A stretch of 64,000 nucleotides of DNA from positions 62,001 to 126,000 of the forward strand of contig CP099605.1 of assembly GCA_024372625.1 (NCBI GenBank). Direction: 5' to 3'. The translations under genes were made by a program, and so were the position numbers. Of the stretch, positions 8,708-18,054 are shown piece after piece. Each line of letters opens with the position of its first letter. Positions within the stretch are counted from its first letter, which is position 1. This stretch comes from Comamonadaceae bacterium OTU4NAUVB1. Lineage in GTDB: Bacteria > Pseudomonadota > Gammaproteobacteria > Burkholderiales > Burkholderiaceae_C. Below the pieces are notes generated by a model. It had not been told where the DNA came from, made no database searches, and was given only the letters and a program-made list of their open reading frames with translations.

Positions 8708-10021
8708 ATGACATCACCCCTTCGACGACGGCTGGCTATGGGCGGGATCGTGCTGGGGGCCATGACCGTCGCCGCGCTGGGGTTCGCGGTCTGGAAGCTG
8801 CCGAGCGACGAAGAGGTCGCCGCGCGGGTCGTCCGGGCGTTCGGCGAGCGCACCGGCATCGGGTTGAAGATCGGCCGCCTGCACTGGTCGCCGTGGCCAC
8901 GCCCGAACGTGGTGGTGGAGGAGGTCGAGACCCTGCAGGACGATCCCATCCGCGTGCGCCGCGCTTCGGCCGCCATGCCCTGGGGGGCCGTCTTCGCGCG
9001 CGAATTGCGCCTGGAGGCGGTCGAGGCCGACGGCATCGCCGTGCCGCGCGCCTCGATGCGGGCCTTTCGCGGCAAGGGCGGCGCGGACGTGCCGGAGGTG
9101 GCCGGCGCCTGGCGGGTGGCCGACGTCCCCGTGCCGCGCGCGCGCTTCACCGACCTGACCTGGATCGACCGGCGCGGCATCGCGCTGCGCTACGACGGCG
9201 AGGCCGAGTTCGACCCGCACTGGCGCCCGCGCACCGCCGAGGTCCGCCGCCGCGAGGTCGAGCCGCCCGCGCGCGCGCGCATCGAGCGCGAGGACCCCGC
9301 CACCGATCGCTGGCGCGTGGACATCGACCTGGCCGGGGGCACCTGGAGCGGCACGGCGCGCCTGGAGACGGCGTCCGAGGGGCGCATGACCCTGACGGGG
9401 CGGCTCGAGCCCCGCGAGATCGACCTCGAGACGCTGCTGCAGACCTTCGGGCGCAGCACCCCGATCGCCGGCACCCTGCGCGGCGAGACGAGCTTCGACG
9501 CCACCGGCGACACCGTGCCCGCGCTGTGGCGGGGCCTGCGCACGCGCACGCGCTTCGAGGTGCGGCCGGCCACGCTCACGCGCATCGATCTCGCCCGTGC
9601 CGTGAAGAGCGCCGGCACCACGCGCGGCGGCCGCACGCCGCTCGACCAGCTCACCGGCAGGCTGGAGACGCGCACCACCGACGACGGCATCGAACTGAAC
9701 TACCGCGACCTGAAGGCGCGCTCGGGCCTCCTCACCGCGACGGGCAACGCGCGCGTGCTCAACCGTCGGCTCGACGGCGAGGCGGCGGTGGACATCGTCG
9801 ACGGCGTGGTCGGCGTGCCGCTCAAGCTCGGCGGCACGCTCGACAACCCCGAGCTGTCGCTCACCGGCGGCGCGCTCGCCGGCGCGGCGGTGGGCACGGC
9901 GGTGCTCCCCGGCGTGGGCACGGCGATCGGCGCGCGCATCGGGCAGCAGATCGAGCGGCTGTTCGGGGGCGGGAAGAAGGACGAGGTCAAGACGCCGCAC
10001 CGGGGGCCTCGGGCGCCCTGA
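8708..10021 (+). CDS. AsmA-like membrane-anchored protein with glycine-rich tail
   Basis: The protein has 437 residues. One N-terminal membrane anchor (about 8-30) is followed by a segment resembling the AsmA start, V-x-R-A-F-x-x-R-T-G, then beta-rich sequence. The end holds the AsmA_2-type region L-x-x-L-x-G-x-L-E-T and V-G-V-P-L-K-L-G-G-T-L-D-N-P. AsmA-like proteins form bridge-like grooves involved in lipid transfer to the outer membrane. After the domain, residues near 395-425 form a glycine-zipper-like stretch (alternating Gly/Ala) before a basic end. Divergent from the thioesterase gene across 100 bases. The exact role is unknown. Confidence 0.75.
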   Translation: MTSPLRRRLAMGGIVLGAMTVAALGFAVWKLPSDEEVAARVVRAFGERTGIGLKIGRLHWSPWPRPNVVVEEVETLQDDPIRVRRASAAMPWGAVFARELRLEAVEADGIAVPRASMRAFRGKGGADVPEVAGAWRVADVPVPRARFTDLTWIDRRGIALRYDGEAEFDPHWRPRTAEVRRREVEPPARARIEREDPATDRWRVDIDLAGGTWSGTARLETASEGRMTLTGRLEPREIDLETLLQTFGRSTPIAGTLRGETSFDATGDTVPALWRGLRTRTRFEVRPATLTRIDLARAVKSAGTTRGGRTPLDQLTGRLETRTTDDGIELNYRDLKARSGLLTATGNARVLNRRLDGEAAVDIVDGVVGVPLKLGGTLDNPELSLTGGALAGAAVGTAVLPGVGTAIGARIGQQIERLFGGGKKDEVKTPHRGPRAP

Positions 10022-10111
10022 GGCGCGTCGCGCAGCGGACAGGCGCGGGCATCCGCACCGGACATTCCCCAGGGCGCCGGCCGCGTGGCGGACCTAAGCT
10101 TCCCGGCAACC

Positions 10112-12169
10112 ATGACCGCCCATCCCGCCCATCCTGCCCATCCCGTCCTCGGCGCCACGACCGCCCCCCACGTCCCCCTCATCCGTCGCTACCAGGACTG
10201 GCTGCGCGCCACGCGCGGCATCGCCTTCGACGACTACGACGCGCTCTGGCGCTGGTCGGTCACCGACCTCGACGGCTTCTGGCGCAGCGTCTGGGAGTAC
10301 GCCGACGTGCGGTCGCCCGACCGGCCGGGGACGGTGCTGGCCGAGCGACGGATGCCCGGGGCGGTGTGGTTTCCCGGCACGCGGGTCAACTACGCGTGCG
10401 AGGTGCTGCGCCACGTCGATGCCGCGCACGCGGCCGGCGTGCCGGCGATCGTCGCCGAGGACGAGCGCGGCGTGGTGCGCGAGCTGTCCTGGCCCGAACT
10501 GCGGCGCCAGGTCGCCTCGGTCGCGCTCACGCTGCGCGCGCTGGGCGTGCGGCGCGGCGACCGCGTCGCGGCCTACCTGCCCAACGTGCCCGAGACCATC
10601 GTCGCCTTCCTCGCCTGCGCCAGCGTCGGGGCGATCTGGAGCGTGTGCGCGCCCGACATGGGCGTCGCCGCCGTGGTCGACCGTTTCCGCCAGATCGAGC
10701 CGGTGGTGCTGATCGCCACCGACGGCGTGAACTACGGCGGCCGGCCGCTCGATCGCGCCGGGGTCGTGCGCGAGCTGCGCGACCGGCTCCCGAGCGTGCG
10801 CAACCTGCTGCGGGTGCGCAGCGGCTTCGCCACCGGCGCGCTGGACGCCGAGGTCGACTGGGCCGAGGCCAGCGCGCGCGACGATGCCGAGGTCGCCGCC
10901 TTCGAGCCCGACTGGCTCCCCTTCGACCATCCGCTGTGGATCCTCTATTCGAGCGGCACCACCGGCCTGCCCAAGGCCATCGTCCACGGGCACGGCGGCA
11001 TCGTCCTGACGATGTACGCGTGCGGACTGCACAACGACATCGGCGCGGCCTACGGCGCCAACAACGCCGGCGAGCGCTACCACTGGTACAGCTCCACCGG
11101 CTGGGTGATGTGGAACTCGCAGCTCTCCGGCCTGGCGATGGGCGCGACCGTCGTGCTGTACGACGGCCATCCGGCCGGCGCCCGCGAGCGGCCCGACTGG
11201 GGCGTGCTGTGGCGCTTCGTGGCGCGCCACCGCGTCACCTTCTTCGGCGCCGGCGCGGCCTACTTCGCCAACTGCATGAAGGCCGGGCTCGACATCGCGG
11301 CCTGCGGCGACCTCTCCCGCGTGCGCGCGCTGGGCAGCACCGGCTCGCCCCTGCCCGAGGACGTGCAGCGCTGGGGCAGCGCGCAGCTCGCCGCCGCCGG
11401 GGCGCCCGGCGTGTGGTGGTGCAACATCTCCGGGGGCACCGACTTCTGCGGCGCCTTCGTCGGCGGCAACCGCGAACTGCCCGACGTGCCCGGCCAGATG
11501 CAGTGCCGCCAGCTGGGCGCGGCGGTCGAGGCCTGGAACGAGCGCGGCGAGTCCGTGGTGGGGGAGGTCGGCGAGCTGGTCTGCGTGCAGCCCATCCCGT
11601 CGATGCCGCTCCACCTCTGGAACGACCCGGACCGCGCGCGCTACCTGTCGAGCTACTTCGACACCTACCCCGGCGTCTGGCGCCACGGCGACTGGATCCG
11701 CATCGGCGAGGACGGCGGCTGCGTGATCTACGGCCGCAGCGACGCCACCATCAACCGCCAGGGCCTGCGCATGGGCACCAGCGAGATCTACAGCGCCGTC
11801 GAGCGCCTGCCGGAGGTGCTCGATTCGATGGTGGTCGACCTCGAATACCTCGGGCGCGAGAGCTGCATGCCGCTGTTCGTGGTGCTGCGCGAGGGCGTCG
11901 CGCTCGACGACGGCCTGCGCGAACGCATCGCCCAGGCCATCCGCACCTCGCTGTCGCCGCGCTTCGTGCCCGACGAGATCCACGCGGTGGCGGAGATCCC
12001 GCGCACGCTGTCGGGCAAGAAGCAGGAACTGCCGATCAAGAAGCTGCTGCTGGGCCAGCCGATCGAGCAGGTGGTCAACCGGGAGGCGATGGCCAACCCG
12101 GGCTGCCTGGACTGGTACGTCGCCTTCGCGGCCCGGCGCGCGGACACGCGCACGGCCTCGGCGGCCTGA
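10112..12169 (+). CDS. aacS: Acetoacetyl-CoA synthetase
   Basis: The protein has 685 residues, typical of acetoacetate-CoA ligases. The AMP-forming ligase P-loop Y-S-S-G-T-T-G-L-P-K lies near residue 279. W-V-M-W-N-x-Q-L-S-G-L follows, then the late motifs Y-G-R-S-D-A-T-I-N-R and R-T-L-S-G-K-K with the catalytic Lys. It makes acetoacetyl-CoA from acetoacetate, ATP and CoA, feeding polyhydroxybutyrate or ketone-body metabolism. The ATG at 10112 was chosen; a GTG at 10085 in the same frame adds nine residues without a better ribosome site. Codons 3-11 are a small tandem repeat encoding His-Pro-Ala units. Confidence 0.93.
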   Translation: MTAHPAHPAHPVLGATTAPHVPLIRRYQDWLRATRGIAFDDYDALWRWSVTDLDGFWRSVWEYADVRSPDRPGTVLAERRMPGAVWFPGTRVNYACEVLRHVDAAHAAGVPAIVAEDERGVVRELSWPELRRQVASVALTLRALGVRRGDRVAAYLPNVPETIVAFLACASVGAIWSVCAPDMGVAAVVDRFRQIEPVVLIATDGVNYGGRPLDRAGVVRELRDRLPSVRNLLRVRSGFATGALDAEVDWAEASARDDAEVAAFEPDWLPFDHPLWILYSSGTTGLPKAIVHGHGGIVLTMYACGLHNDIGAAYGANNAGERYHWYSSTGWVMWNSQLSGLAMGATVVLYDGHPAGARERPDWGVLWRFVARHRVTFFGAGAAYFANCMKAGLDIAACGDLSRVRALGSTGSPLPEDVQRWGSAQLAAAGAPGVWWCNISGGTDFCGAFVGGNRELPDVPGQMQCRQLGAAVEAWNERGESVVGEVGELVCVQPIPSMPLHLWNDPDRARYLSSYFDTYPGVWRHGDWIRIGEDGGCVIYGRSDATINRQGLRMGTSEIYSAVERLPEVLDSMVVDLEYLGRESCMPLFVVLREGVALDDGLRERIAQAIRTSLSPRFVPDEIHAVAEIPRTLSGKKQELPIKKLLLGQPIEQVVNREAMANPGCLDWYVAFAARRADTRTASAA
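10118..10144 (+). repeat. Three 9-bp repeats at the start of aacS
   Basis: Three copies of GCCCATCCY (10118-10126, 10127-10135, 10136-10144) encode an Ala-His-Pro repeat in the first residues of acetoacetyl-CoA synthetase. Copy-number change would keep the frame and only lengthen the N-terminal tail. Confidence 0.8.
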
Positions 12170-12172
12170 GGG

Positions 12173-12577
12173 TCAGAGCCAGAGGCCGTCCTGCGGCATC
12201 CGGATCTCCATCGCCGGATCGCCGCCGCCGCCGAGCAGCGCGCCGATCACCAGGCTCAGCAGCGACACGAAGATGCTGGCGAAGAACGCGGTCCAGAAGC
12301 CCGAGACCCGGAAGCCGCGCACCAGCGCCGAGACCAGCAGGATCATGAGCGCGTTGATGACCAGCAGGAACAGACCGAAGGTCAGGAAGGTCAGCGGCAG
12401 CGTCAGCACCACCAGCAGCGGCTTGACCACCGCGTTGGCGAAGCCCAGCAGCAGGGCCGACGCCGCGAGCGCGCCGGGGGTGTCGAAGCGCAGGCCGCGG
12501 AACAGGTGGCTGGCCACCCACAGCGAGAAGGCGATGACGGCCCAGTGGACGAGGAAGGGGATCAGGGTCTGGAGCAT
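12173..12577 (-). CDS. Phage holin family IV / YvlD-like membrane protein
   Basis: The protein has 134 residues and four hydrophobic segments (about 5-22, 36-52, 55-78, 88-112). The segment with A-N-A-V-V-K-P-L-L and T-F-G-L-F-L-L-V-I-N-A matches the Phage_holin_4_2 / YvlD family. These are common chromosomal small membrane proteins of unknown role, and the holin name reflects only similarity. It ends four bases from the end of aacS, convergent with it. Nothing in the context suggests lysis or a prophage. Confidence 0.85.
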   Translation of the reverse strand: MLQTLIPFLVHWAVIAFSLWVASHLFRGLRFDTPGALAASALLLGFANAVVKPLLVVLTLPLTFLTFGLFLLVINALMILLVSALVRGFRVSGFWTAFFASIFVSLLSLVIGALLGGGGDPAMEIRMPQDGLWL

Positions 12578-12669
12578 GGTGGGAGGTCCGGCGTTCGAGG
12601 ATGCCGGCGGCGCGGCGGAAGGGCGCGAGGATGCCGCCGCATCGCGCCGCGCCGTATCGGCGGTCGCCC

Positions 12670-13620
12670 TCACGCGCTGTCGCCGGCGACCGTCTCGACC
12701 AGCCAGTCGCGAAAGTGCGCCAGCGCCGGCGGCTCCTGGGCGCGCTCGGGCATGACGAGGTGGTAGCCACGCTCGCCCTTCAGCGGGCGCCGGCACGCGA
12801 CCACCAGTTCGCCGCGCGCGAGTTCCTCGGCGATCAGCAGCGTCGGGATGAGGGCCACGCCCAGGCCGTGCGCGGCGGCGACGGCCAGCATGGAGAACAG
12901 CTCGTGGCGCGGGCCCGAACGCGCCAGCGGCGCCTCCACGCCCTGGGCGTCGAACCACTGGCGCCAGCCGTCGGGCCGCGTGCTCTGCTGGAGCAGCGGC
13001 ATCGCGGCGATCCGTCCGGGCGTCGTCCCCGCGTCCGCGTCCACGCCGGGGGCGGGCGCTCCGGCGTGGCGCCGCAGCAGGGCCGGGCTGCAGATCGGCA
13101 TCACGTCCTCGTCGAGCAGCCGCACGGCGCGCGTGCCCGGCCAGTTCGCGACCTGCGCGCGCGTGCCGGCGTAGAGCGCGGCGTCGAACTCGGTGTCGTC
13201 GAAGAGGAACGGGCGCGTGCGCGTCTCGATGTGCACCACCACGTCGGGACAGCGCCGGGCGAAGTCGGGCAGCCGCGGGATCAGCCAGCGCGTGGCGAAG
13301 GTCGGCACCGCCGCCAGCGACAGCGCGCCGCCCGCGCCGGTGGCGTCGTGGTTGGCCATGGCGTCGAGCGTGTCGCGCTCGATGGCCTCGAGGCGGCCCG
13401 CGATCTGGCGCGCGTAGGCCCGGCCGCCGGCCGTCAGCGCGACGCCGTGGCGCGTGCGGCGGAACAGCGCGACGCCCAGGAAGGCCTCGAGCGAGCCGAT
13501 CTGGCGCGACACCGCACTCTGCGTGAGCGCGAGTTCCTGCGCCGCGCGCGTGTAGCTCTCGTGGCGCGCGGCGGCGTCGAAGCACAGGAGGGTCTGCAAT
13601 GGCGGGATCTTGCGGCGCAT
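12670..13620 (-). CDS. LysR-family regulator (GcvA-like), probable regulator of gcdH
   Basis: The protein has 316 residues. An N-terminal winged helix-turn-helix (about 20-65) contains the Q-S-A-V-S-R-Q-I recognition helix. The start P-P-L-x-x-L-x-x-F-x-A-A-A-R-H-x-S resembles the GcvA branch. The rest is a substrate-binding-like effector domain. It is transcribed away from the glutaryl-CoA dehydrogenase gene across a 160-base gap that contains a good LysR box. It is therefore likely to control that gene in response to a glutarate or lysine catabolite (inference; the arrangement is common in Burkholderiales). Confidence 0.9.
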   Translation of the reverse strand: MRRKIPPLQTLLCFDAAARHESYTRAAQELALTQSAVSRQIGSLEAFLGVALFRRTRHGVALTAGGRAYARQIAGRLEAIERDTLDAMANHDATGAGGALSLAAVPTFATRWLIPRLPDFARRCPDVVVHIETRTRPFLFDDTEFDAALYAGTRAQVANWPGTRAVRLLDEDVMPICSPALLRRHAGAPAPGVDADAGTTPGRIAAMPLLQQSTRPDGWRQWFDAQGVEAPLARSGPRHELFSMLAVAAAHGLGVALIPTLLIAEELARGELVVACRRPLKGERGYHLVMPERAQEPPALAHFRDWLVETVAGDSA

Positions 13621-13676
13621 GTATGCGTGGAGTGTATGAATGCGGCACGCCGGAAGCCAGCACTGGCCGACGTGAT

Positions 13677-13691
13677 ATGCGCCGCACGCAT
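13677..13691. promoter_or_regulatory. LysR box between the regulator gene and gcdH
   Basis: A perfect palindrome ATGCG-N5-CGCAT has the T-N11-A spacing expected for LysR operators. It lies 22 bases upstream of the -35 box of gcdH and 57 bases from the regulator start, the usual position for an activator that also represses itself. Confidence 0.6.
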
Positions 13692-13712
13692 GCGGGGGTG
13701 AGAAACACTCGT

Positions 13713-13741
13713 TTGCCGCGACGCCTTCGGCTCGCTACGAT
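13713..13741 (+). promoter_or_regulatory. Sigma-70 promoter for gcdH
   Basis: TTGCCG (13713-13718) and TACGAT (13736-13741) are separated by 17 bases, with the gcdH ATG 40 bases further on. Placed directly after the LysR box. Confidence 0.6.
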
Positions 13742-13780
13742 GACCCCATCACCTTCCACCGATCGACGGAGACACGCGCC

Positions 13781-14980
13781 ATGGCCACCAAAGCTTTCTT
13801 CCACTGGGACGACCCGCTGCTGCTGGACGCCCAGCTCACCGACGACGAACGCATGATCCGCGACGCCGCCAACGCCTACTGCCAGGAGCGCCTCGCCCCG
13901 CGCGTCGTCGAGGGTTTCCGCAGCGGCGAGACCGACCCGGCGATCTTCCGCGAGATGGGCGAACTGGGCCTGCTCGGCCCGACCATCCCCGAGCAGTACG
14001 GCGGCCCGGGCCTGAACTACGTCGCCTACGGCCTCATCGCCCGCGAGGTCGAGCGCGTCGACTCGGGCTACCGCTCGATGGCCAGCGTGCAGAGCTCGCT
14101 CGTCATGGTGCCGATCAACGAATTCGGCACCGAGGCGCAGAAGCAGAAGTTCCTGCCCAAGCTCGCCACCGGCGAATGGATCGGCTGCTTCGGCCTGACC
14201 GAACCCGATCACGGTTCCGACCCCGGCAGCATGGCCACCCGCGCGAAGAAGGTGCCGGGCGGCTATTCGCTGTCGGGCAGCAAGATGTGGATCAGCAACT
14301 CCCCGCTGGCCGACGTGTTCGTGGTGTGGGCCAAGGAGGTCAGCGAGGCCGGCGCCGTCGGCCCGATCCGCGGCTTCGTGCTGGAGAAGGGCATGAAGGG
14401 CCTCAGCGCCCCGGCCATCCACGGCAAGGTCGGCCTGCGCGCCAGCATCACCGGCGAGATCGTGATGGACGGCGTGTTCTGCCCCGAGGAGAACGCCTTC
14501 CCCGAGGTGCAGGGCCTGAAGGGTCCGTTCACCTGCCTGAATAGCGCGCGCTACGGCATCTCCTGGGGCGCGCTCGGCGCGGCCGAGGACTGCATGCACC
14601 GCGCCCGCCAGTACACGCTCGACCGCAAGCAGTTCGGCCGCCCGCTCGCGGCCAACCAGCTGATCCAGAAGAAGCTGGCCGACATGCAGACCGAGATCGC
14701 GCTGGGCCTGCAGGGCAGCCTGCGCCTGGGCCGCATGAAGGACGAGGGCACCGCCTCGGTCGAGATCACCTCGATCATGAAGCGCAACAACTGCGGCAAG
14801 GCGCTCGACATCGCCCGCCTGGCGCGCGACATGATGGGCGGCAACGGCATCAGCGACGAGTTCGGCGTGGCGCGCCACCTGGTGAACCTGGAAGTCGTGA
14901 ACACCTACGAGGGCACGCACGACATCCATGCGCTGATCCTGGGCCGCGCGATCACCGGCATCGCCGCGTTCGCGAACTGA
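13781..14980 (+). CDS. gcdH: Glutaryl-CoA dehydrogenase
   Basis: The protein has 399 residues and acyl-CoA dehydrogenase architecture. [14 protein letters not shown] binds FAD/substrate, and K-M-W-I-S-N-S follows. The end has [16 protein letters not shown] with the catalytic Glu at 377. The conserved Arg in the L-N-S-A-R-Y-G-I stretch is typical of the glutaryl-CoA branch, which both oxidises and decarboxylates to crotonyl-CoA. The pathway is degradation of lysine, tryptophan and glutarate. Context supports this: a GcvA-like regulator upstream and a CaiB-type CoA-transferase downstream, the latter possibly making the glutaryl-CoA. Confidence 0.95.
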   Translation: MATKAFFHWDDPLLLDAQLTDDERMIRDAANAYCQERLAPRVVEGFRSGETDPAIFREMGELGLLGPTIPEQYGGPGLNYVAYGLIAREVERVDSGYRSMASVQSSLVMVPINEFGTEAQKQKFLPKLATGEWIGCFGLTEPDHGSDPGSMATRAKKVPGGYSLSGSKMWISNSPLADVFVVWAKEVSEAGAVGPIRGFVLEKGMKGLSAPAIHGKVGLRASITGEIVMDGVFCPEENAFPEVQGLKGPFTCLNSARYGISWGALGAAEDCMHRARQYTLDRKQFGRPLAANQLIQKKLADMQTEIALGLQGSLRLGRMKDEGTASVEITSIMKRNNCGKALDIARLARDMMGGNGISDEFGVARHLVNLEVVNTYEGTHDIHALILGRAITGIAAFAN

Positions 14981-15027
14981 GCCGCGCGGGCCCCATGCGC
15001 CGCCGCGCGGACTCCGGTGGCGCCGGC

Positions 15028-16107
15028 TCAGGCCGTCGCCACGGCCTCGGGCAGTTCGGTCAGCGTCGAGCGGCGGCCGAAGGCACGGCGGTGCTCGGCC
15101 AGCCAGGCCTCGGCCGTCTCGCGGCCCAGGGCCCGCAATTCCTCGAGCCGCGACCAGCGCGTATCGACCTTGCTGACCGGTCCGCGCCGCGCCAGTGCCG
15201 GCGCGGCTTCCATCAGGTGCAGGTTGACGGCCGCGAGCGCCTGCATCTTGGGTGCGGTGGAGGCCGCCTCGCGCGCGATCGCCTGGACCTCCGTCAGCGC
15301 CTTCAGGTCGCGCAACAGGCAGGCGTTGAAGCCGATGTCGCTCATGCGGGCCATGACACCCGTGAGCGAGGCGGAGACGTCGTCGTCCATGAACGGGGTG
15401 ATCTGCACGATCAGCACGTCGGTGGCGTCGGCGTCGCCGAAGATCAGCGGCTCCAGCGCCGGGTTGGCGGAGAAGCCGCCGTCCCAGTAGTCCTCGCCCT
15501 CGATCTCCACCGCGGCGAACAGGTCGGGCAGACAGGCCGAGGCCATGAGGGCGTCGAGCGTGATCGCCTCGCCCGTGAACAGACGCGCCGCGCCGTTGGC
15601 CACGCGCGTCGCGGCGATGTGCAGCGGCACGGCGTCCGAGCGGGTCAGCGCCGACAGGTCGACGCTGTCTTCCACCACCCGGCGCAGCGCGCGCATGTCG
15701 CGGATGTGGGGCATGTAGGGGGCCACGTAGCGGCTCATCAGCTTGCCGGCCTCCAGCGAGCGGCGCAGCAGCGGCTCGAACATCGGAGCGCTCCACATGC
15801 CGTGGTCGAAGGCCTTCAGGGGCGAGCCGTTGGACACCGCGCGCCACAGGCGCTCCAGGCCCGCGAGCGCGCCCTCGCGTCCGCCGGTGGCCAGTCCGGC
15901 CACGAACGCCGCGCCGTTGAGCGCGCCGGCGCTCGCGCCGCTGACCGCCACGACGTCGATCTCCTCCTGCATCAGGCGCTCCAGCACGCCCCAGCCATAG
16001 GCGCCGTGCGCGCCGCCGCCCTGCAGCGCCAGGGCAATCCGCGGTCGCCCGCCGCTACCGTGGGTACGCGCGGAAGTCAATGGGGATTGCGATGCGTGTT
16101 TTTTCAT
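15028..16107 (-). CDS. Patatin-like phospholipase
   Basis: The protein has 359 residues. The oxyanion motif [11 protein letters not shown] is at 30-40, the nucleophile elbow G-A-S-A-G at 57-61 (Ser59), and the dyad Asp lies in a D-G-G motif near 211. A DUF3734-like C-terminal part follows. The family hydrolyses phospholipid or other acyl esters. There is no signal peptide, so it acts inside the cell, perhaps at the membrane. Start ATG at 16107; in-frame sequence further upstream lacks family similarity. It lies opposite to its neighbours, between gcdH and the CoA-transferase gene, which are usually adjacent. Confidence 0.9.
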   Translation of the reverse strand: MKKHASQSPLTSARTHGSGGRPRIALALQGGGAHGAYGWGVLERLMQEEIDVVAVSGASAGALNGAAFVAGLATGGREGALAGLERLWRAVSNGSPLKAFDHGMWSAPMFEPLLRRSLEAGKLMSRYVAPYMPHIRDMRALRRVVEDSVDLSALTRSDAVPLHIAATRVANGAARLFTGEAITLDALMASACLPDLFAAVEIEGEDYWDGGFSANPALEPLIFGDADATDVLIVQITPFMDDDVSASLTGVMARMSDIGFNACLLRDLKALTEVQAIAREAASTAPKMQALAAVNLHLMEAAPALARRGPVSKVDTRWSRLEELRALGRETAEAWLAEHRRAFGRRSTLTELPEAVATA

Positions 16108-16255
16108 CGTTCTTAATGTATGGGAAGGTCGCCTGCGCGACACCCCGCATCCTGTAGGCCGATCCACCACGAACGCCGTCCGACCCGGTCCCTCCTTTCG
16201 CACCCGCCCCTCCTTTTCCACGTTTCCTCACGTCCAACCCACACGACAGCGCTCC

Positions 16256-17494
16256 ATGACATCCGCACTCGAAGGCATCAAGGTTCTCGATCTCTCCCGC
16301 GTGCTCGCGGGTCCCTGGTGCACGCAGATCCTCGCGGACCTGGGTGCCGACGTCGTGAAGATCGAGCGGCCCGGCGTGGGCGACGACACCCGGTCCTGGG
16401 GCCCGCCCTTCCTGCGGGACGCGGAGGGCAACGACACCGACCAGGCCACCTATTTCACCGCCTGCAACCGCAACAAGCGCTCGGTCACGGTCGACATGGC
16501 CACGCCCGAGGGGCAGGCGCTGCTCCAGCGCATGGCCGCGCAGAGCGACATCGTGGTGGAGAACTTCAAGACCGGCGGCCTGGCGCAGTACGGCCTGGAC
16601 TTCGAGCGTCTGCGCGCGGTCAACCCGCGCCTGGTCTATTGCAGCGTCACCGGCTTCGGCCACGACGGCCCGCACGCCCAGCGCGCCGGCTACGACCTGA
16701 TGATCCAGGCCACCAGCGGGATGATGAGCATCACCGGGCGCCCGGACGACGCGCCCGGCGGCGGTCCGCTGCGCGTGGGCGTGGCGCTCACCGACCTGTT
16801 CACCGGCGTCTACGCCAGCACGGCCATCCTCGCCGCGCTGGAGGTGCGCCACCGCACCGGCAAGGGCCAGCACATCGACATGGCGCTGCTCGACGTCGGC
16901 ATGGCGATCCTGGCCAACCAGGCCAGCGCCTTCCTCAACACCGGCGTGGCGCCGCAGCGCCAGGGCAACAGCCACCCCAGCCTGGCGCCCTACCAGGACT
17001 TCCCGACGGCCGACGGCGCGATGCTGCTGGCCATCGGCAACAACGGCCAGTTCGCCCGCTTCTGCGAGGCCGCAGGGCATCCGGAATGGTCGGCCGACGA
17101 GCGCTTCGCCACCAACACGTTGCGCGTGACGCACCGCGAGGTGCTGATTCCGGCGATGCAGGAGGTCACGCGCACCCGCAGCACCGCCGAATGGATGGCG
17201 CTGCTGGAGGACAAGGCCGTGCCCTGCGGGCCGATCAACGACATCGCGCAGGCCTTCGACGACCCGCAGGTCAAGGCGCGCGGGCTGGCGGTGTCGCTGC
17301 CGCGCGACGGCCGGGCGCTGGGCGACGGCATCGAGCGCATCGTGGGCGTCGCCAGCCCGCTGCGCCTGGCGGACAACCCGCCGGTGCTGCGTCACGCGCC
17401 GCCGGCCCTGGGCCAGCACACCGACGAGGTGCTCGCCGAGTTCGGGCTCGACGACGCGCAGCGCGCGGCCCTGCGCGCGGCCGGCGCGATCTGA
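16256..17494 (+). CDS. CaiB/BaiF (class III) CoA-transferase, possibly succinyl-CoA:glutarate CoA-transferase
   Basis: The protein has 412 residues. The start L-D-L-S-R-V-L-A-G-P-W-C-T-Q is typical of the family. The middle has G-Y-D-L-M-I-Q-A-T-S-G and V-G-V-A-L-T-D-L-F-T-G with the expected catalytic Asp180, and residues near 236-245 carry a G-N-x-H-P-S-L-type stretch. Class III enzymes move CoA between carboxylic acids through an acyl-aspartyl intermediate. Next to gcdH such genes usually encode glutarate CoA-transferases (inference from context). The patatin gene separates it from gcdH here, so it needs its own promoter in the 148-base gap 16108-16255. Confidence 0.88.
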   Translation: MTSALEGIKVLDLSRVLAGPWCTQILADLGADVVKIERPGVGDDTRSWGPPFLRDAEGNDTDQATYFTACNRNKRSVTVDMATPEGQALLQRMAAQSDIVVENFKTGGLAQYGLDFERLRAVNPRLVYCSVTGFGHDGPHAQRAGYDLMIQATSGMMSITGRPDDAPGGGPLRVGVALTDLFTGVYASTAILAALEVRHRTGKGQHIDMALLDVGMAILANQASAFLNTGVAPQRQGNSHPSLAPYQDFPTADGAMLLAIGNNGQFARFCEAAGHPEWSADERFATNTLRVTHREVLIPAMQEVTRTRSTAEWMALLEDKAVPCGPINDIAQAFDDPQVKARGLAVSLPRDGRALGDGIERIVGVASPLRLADNPPVLRHAPPALGQHTDEVLAEFGLDDAQRAALRAAGAI

Positions 17495-17509
17495 GATTCC
17501 GGCAGTTCT

Positions 17510-17983
17510 TCAGCGCGGCCGCTCGTAGCCGCTTTCGATCCAGGCGGCGGCGGCGTCCGCGGTCAGCCTGAAGGTCGGCGGCACGCGGATCTCGGCGAGC
17601 GTGTCGCCATGGGCGTCCTCGGCGCTGAGCACGGCGTGCGGGTTGTCCTCGTCGGGCACGATGCGCAGCGCGACGCGGATGCGCTCGGAGCCGTCGCCCA
17701 CGTTCACGTGCTTGTTCAGGCGCGCGTGCAGCTGCTGCTCATGACGGCGCAGCACCTCGTTGGCGGTCTTGACCAGCGTGTGGAAGGCGGGCGCGTCGAG
17801 CGGCTTGGGGTTCTTCTTGTCGCGGCCCATGGTCCAGGGGCCGACCAGGGCGGGCTCGGGGTCGCCGTGGCGCGTCATGGCCACGGCCCAGCCGTCGTCG
17901 TCCTCGTTCTTGATGACGCGCGCGGTCCAGACGTCGTCGCGCCAGAGGGTGGGTTCCTGAATGGGTTCGAGTTCTTCGGTCAT
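17510..17983 (-). CDS. Conserved-looking hypothetical protein
   Basis: The protein has 157 residues and no signal peptide or membrane segment, so it is probably cytosolic. It is rich in acidic residues at the start and has a W-x-V-A-M-T-R-H-G-D-P-E-P segment followed by a basic D-K-K-N-P-K patch. I do not recognise the family. Codon use and a normal G+C pattern support a real gene. It is convergent with the CoA-transferase gene and ends 16 bases from it, and its start is 71 bases from the divergent DUF427 gene. Confidence 0.75.
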   Translation of the reverse strand: MTEELEPIQEPTLWRDDVWTARVIKNEDDDGWAVAMTRHGDPEPALVGPWTMGRDKKNPKPLDAPAFHTLVKTANEVLRRHEQQLHARLNKHVNVGDGSERIRVALRIVPDEDNPHAVLSAEDAHGDTLAEIRVPPTFRLTADAAAAWIESGYERPR

Positions 17984-18054
17984 GGTGCGACCGTACTACG
18001 GGCGCGGGCCGTGTCGGTCATGATGGCTCGAAACCCTCACAGGAGACCGCCGCC

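Noticed and set aside
10085..10111. GTG start for acetoacetyl-CoA synthetase
   Set aside because: ATG at 10112 is closer to the family start and the extension has no better ribosome site.
12173..12577. Holin-like name suggesting a prophage
   Set aside because: No lysin, capsid, integrase or att sites nearby; the family is a common chromosomal membrane protein.
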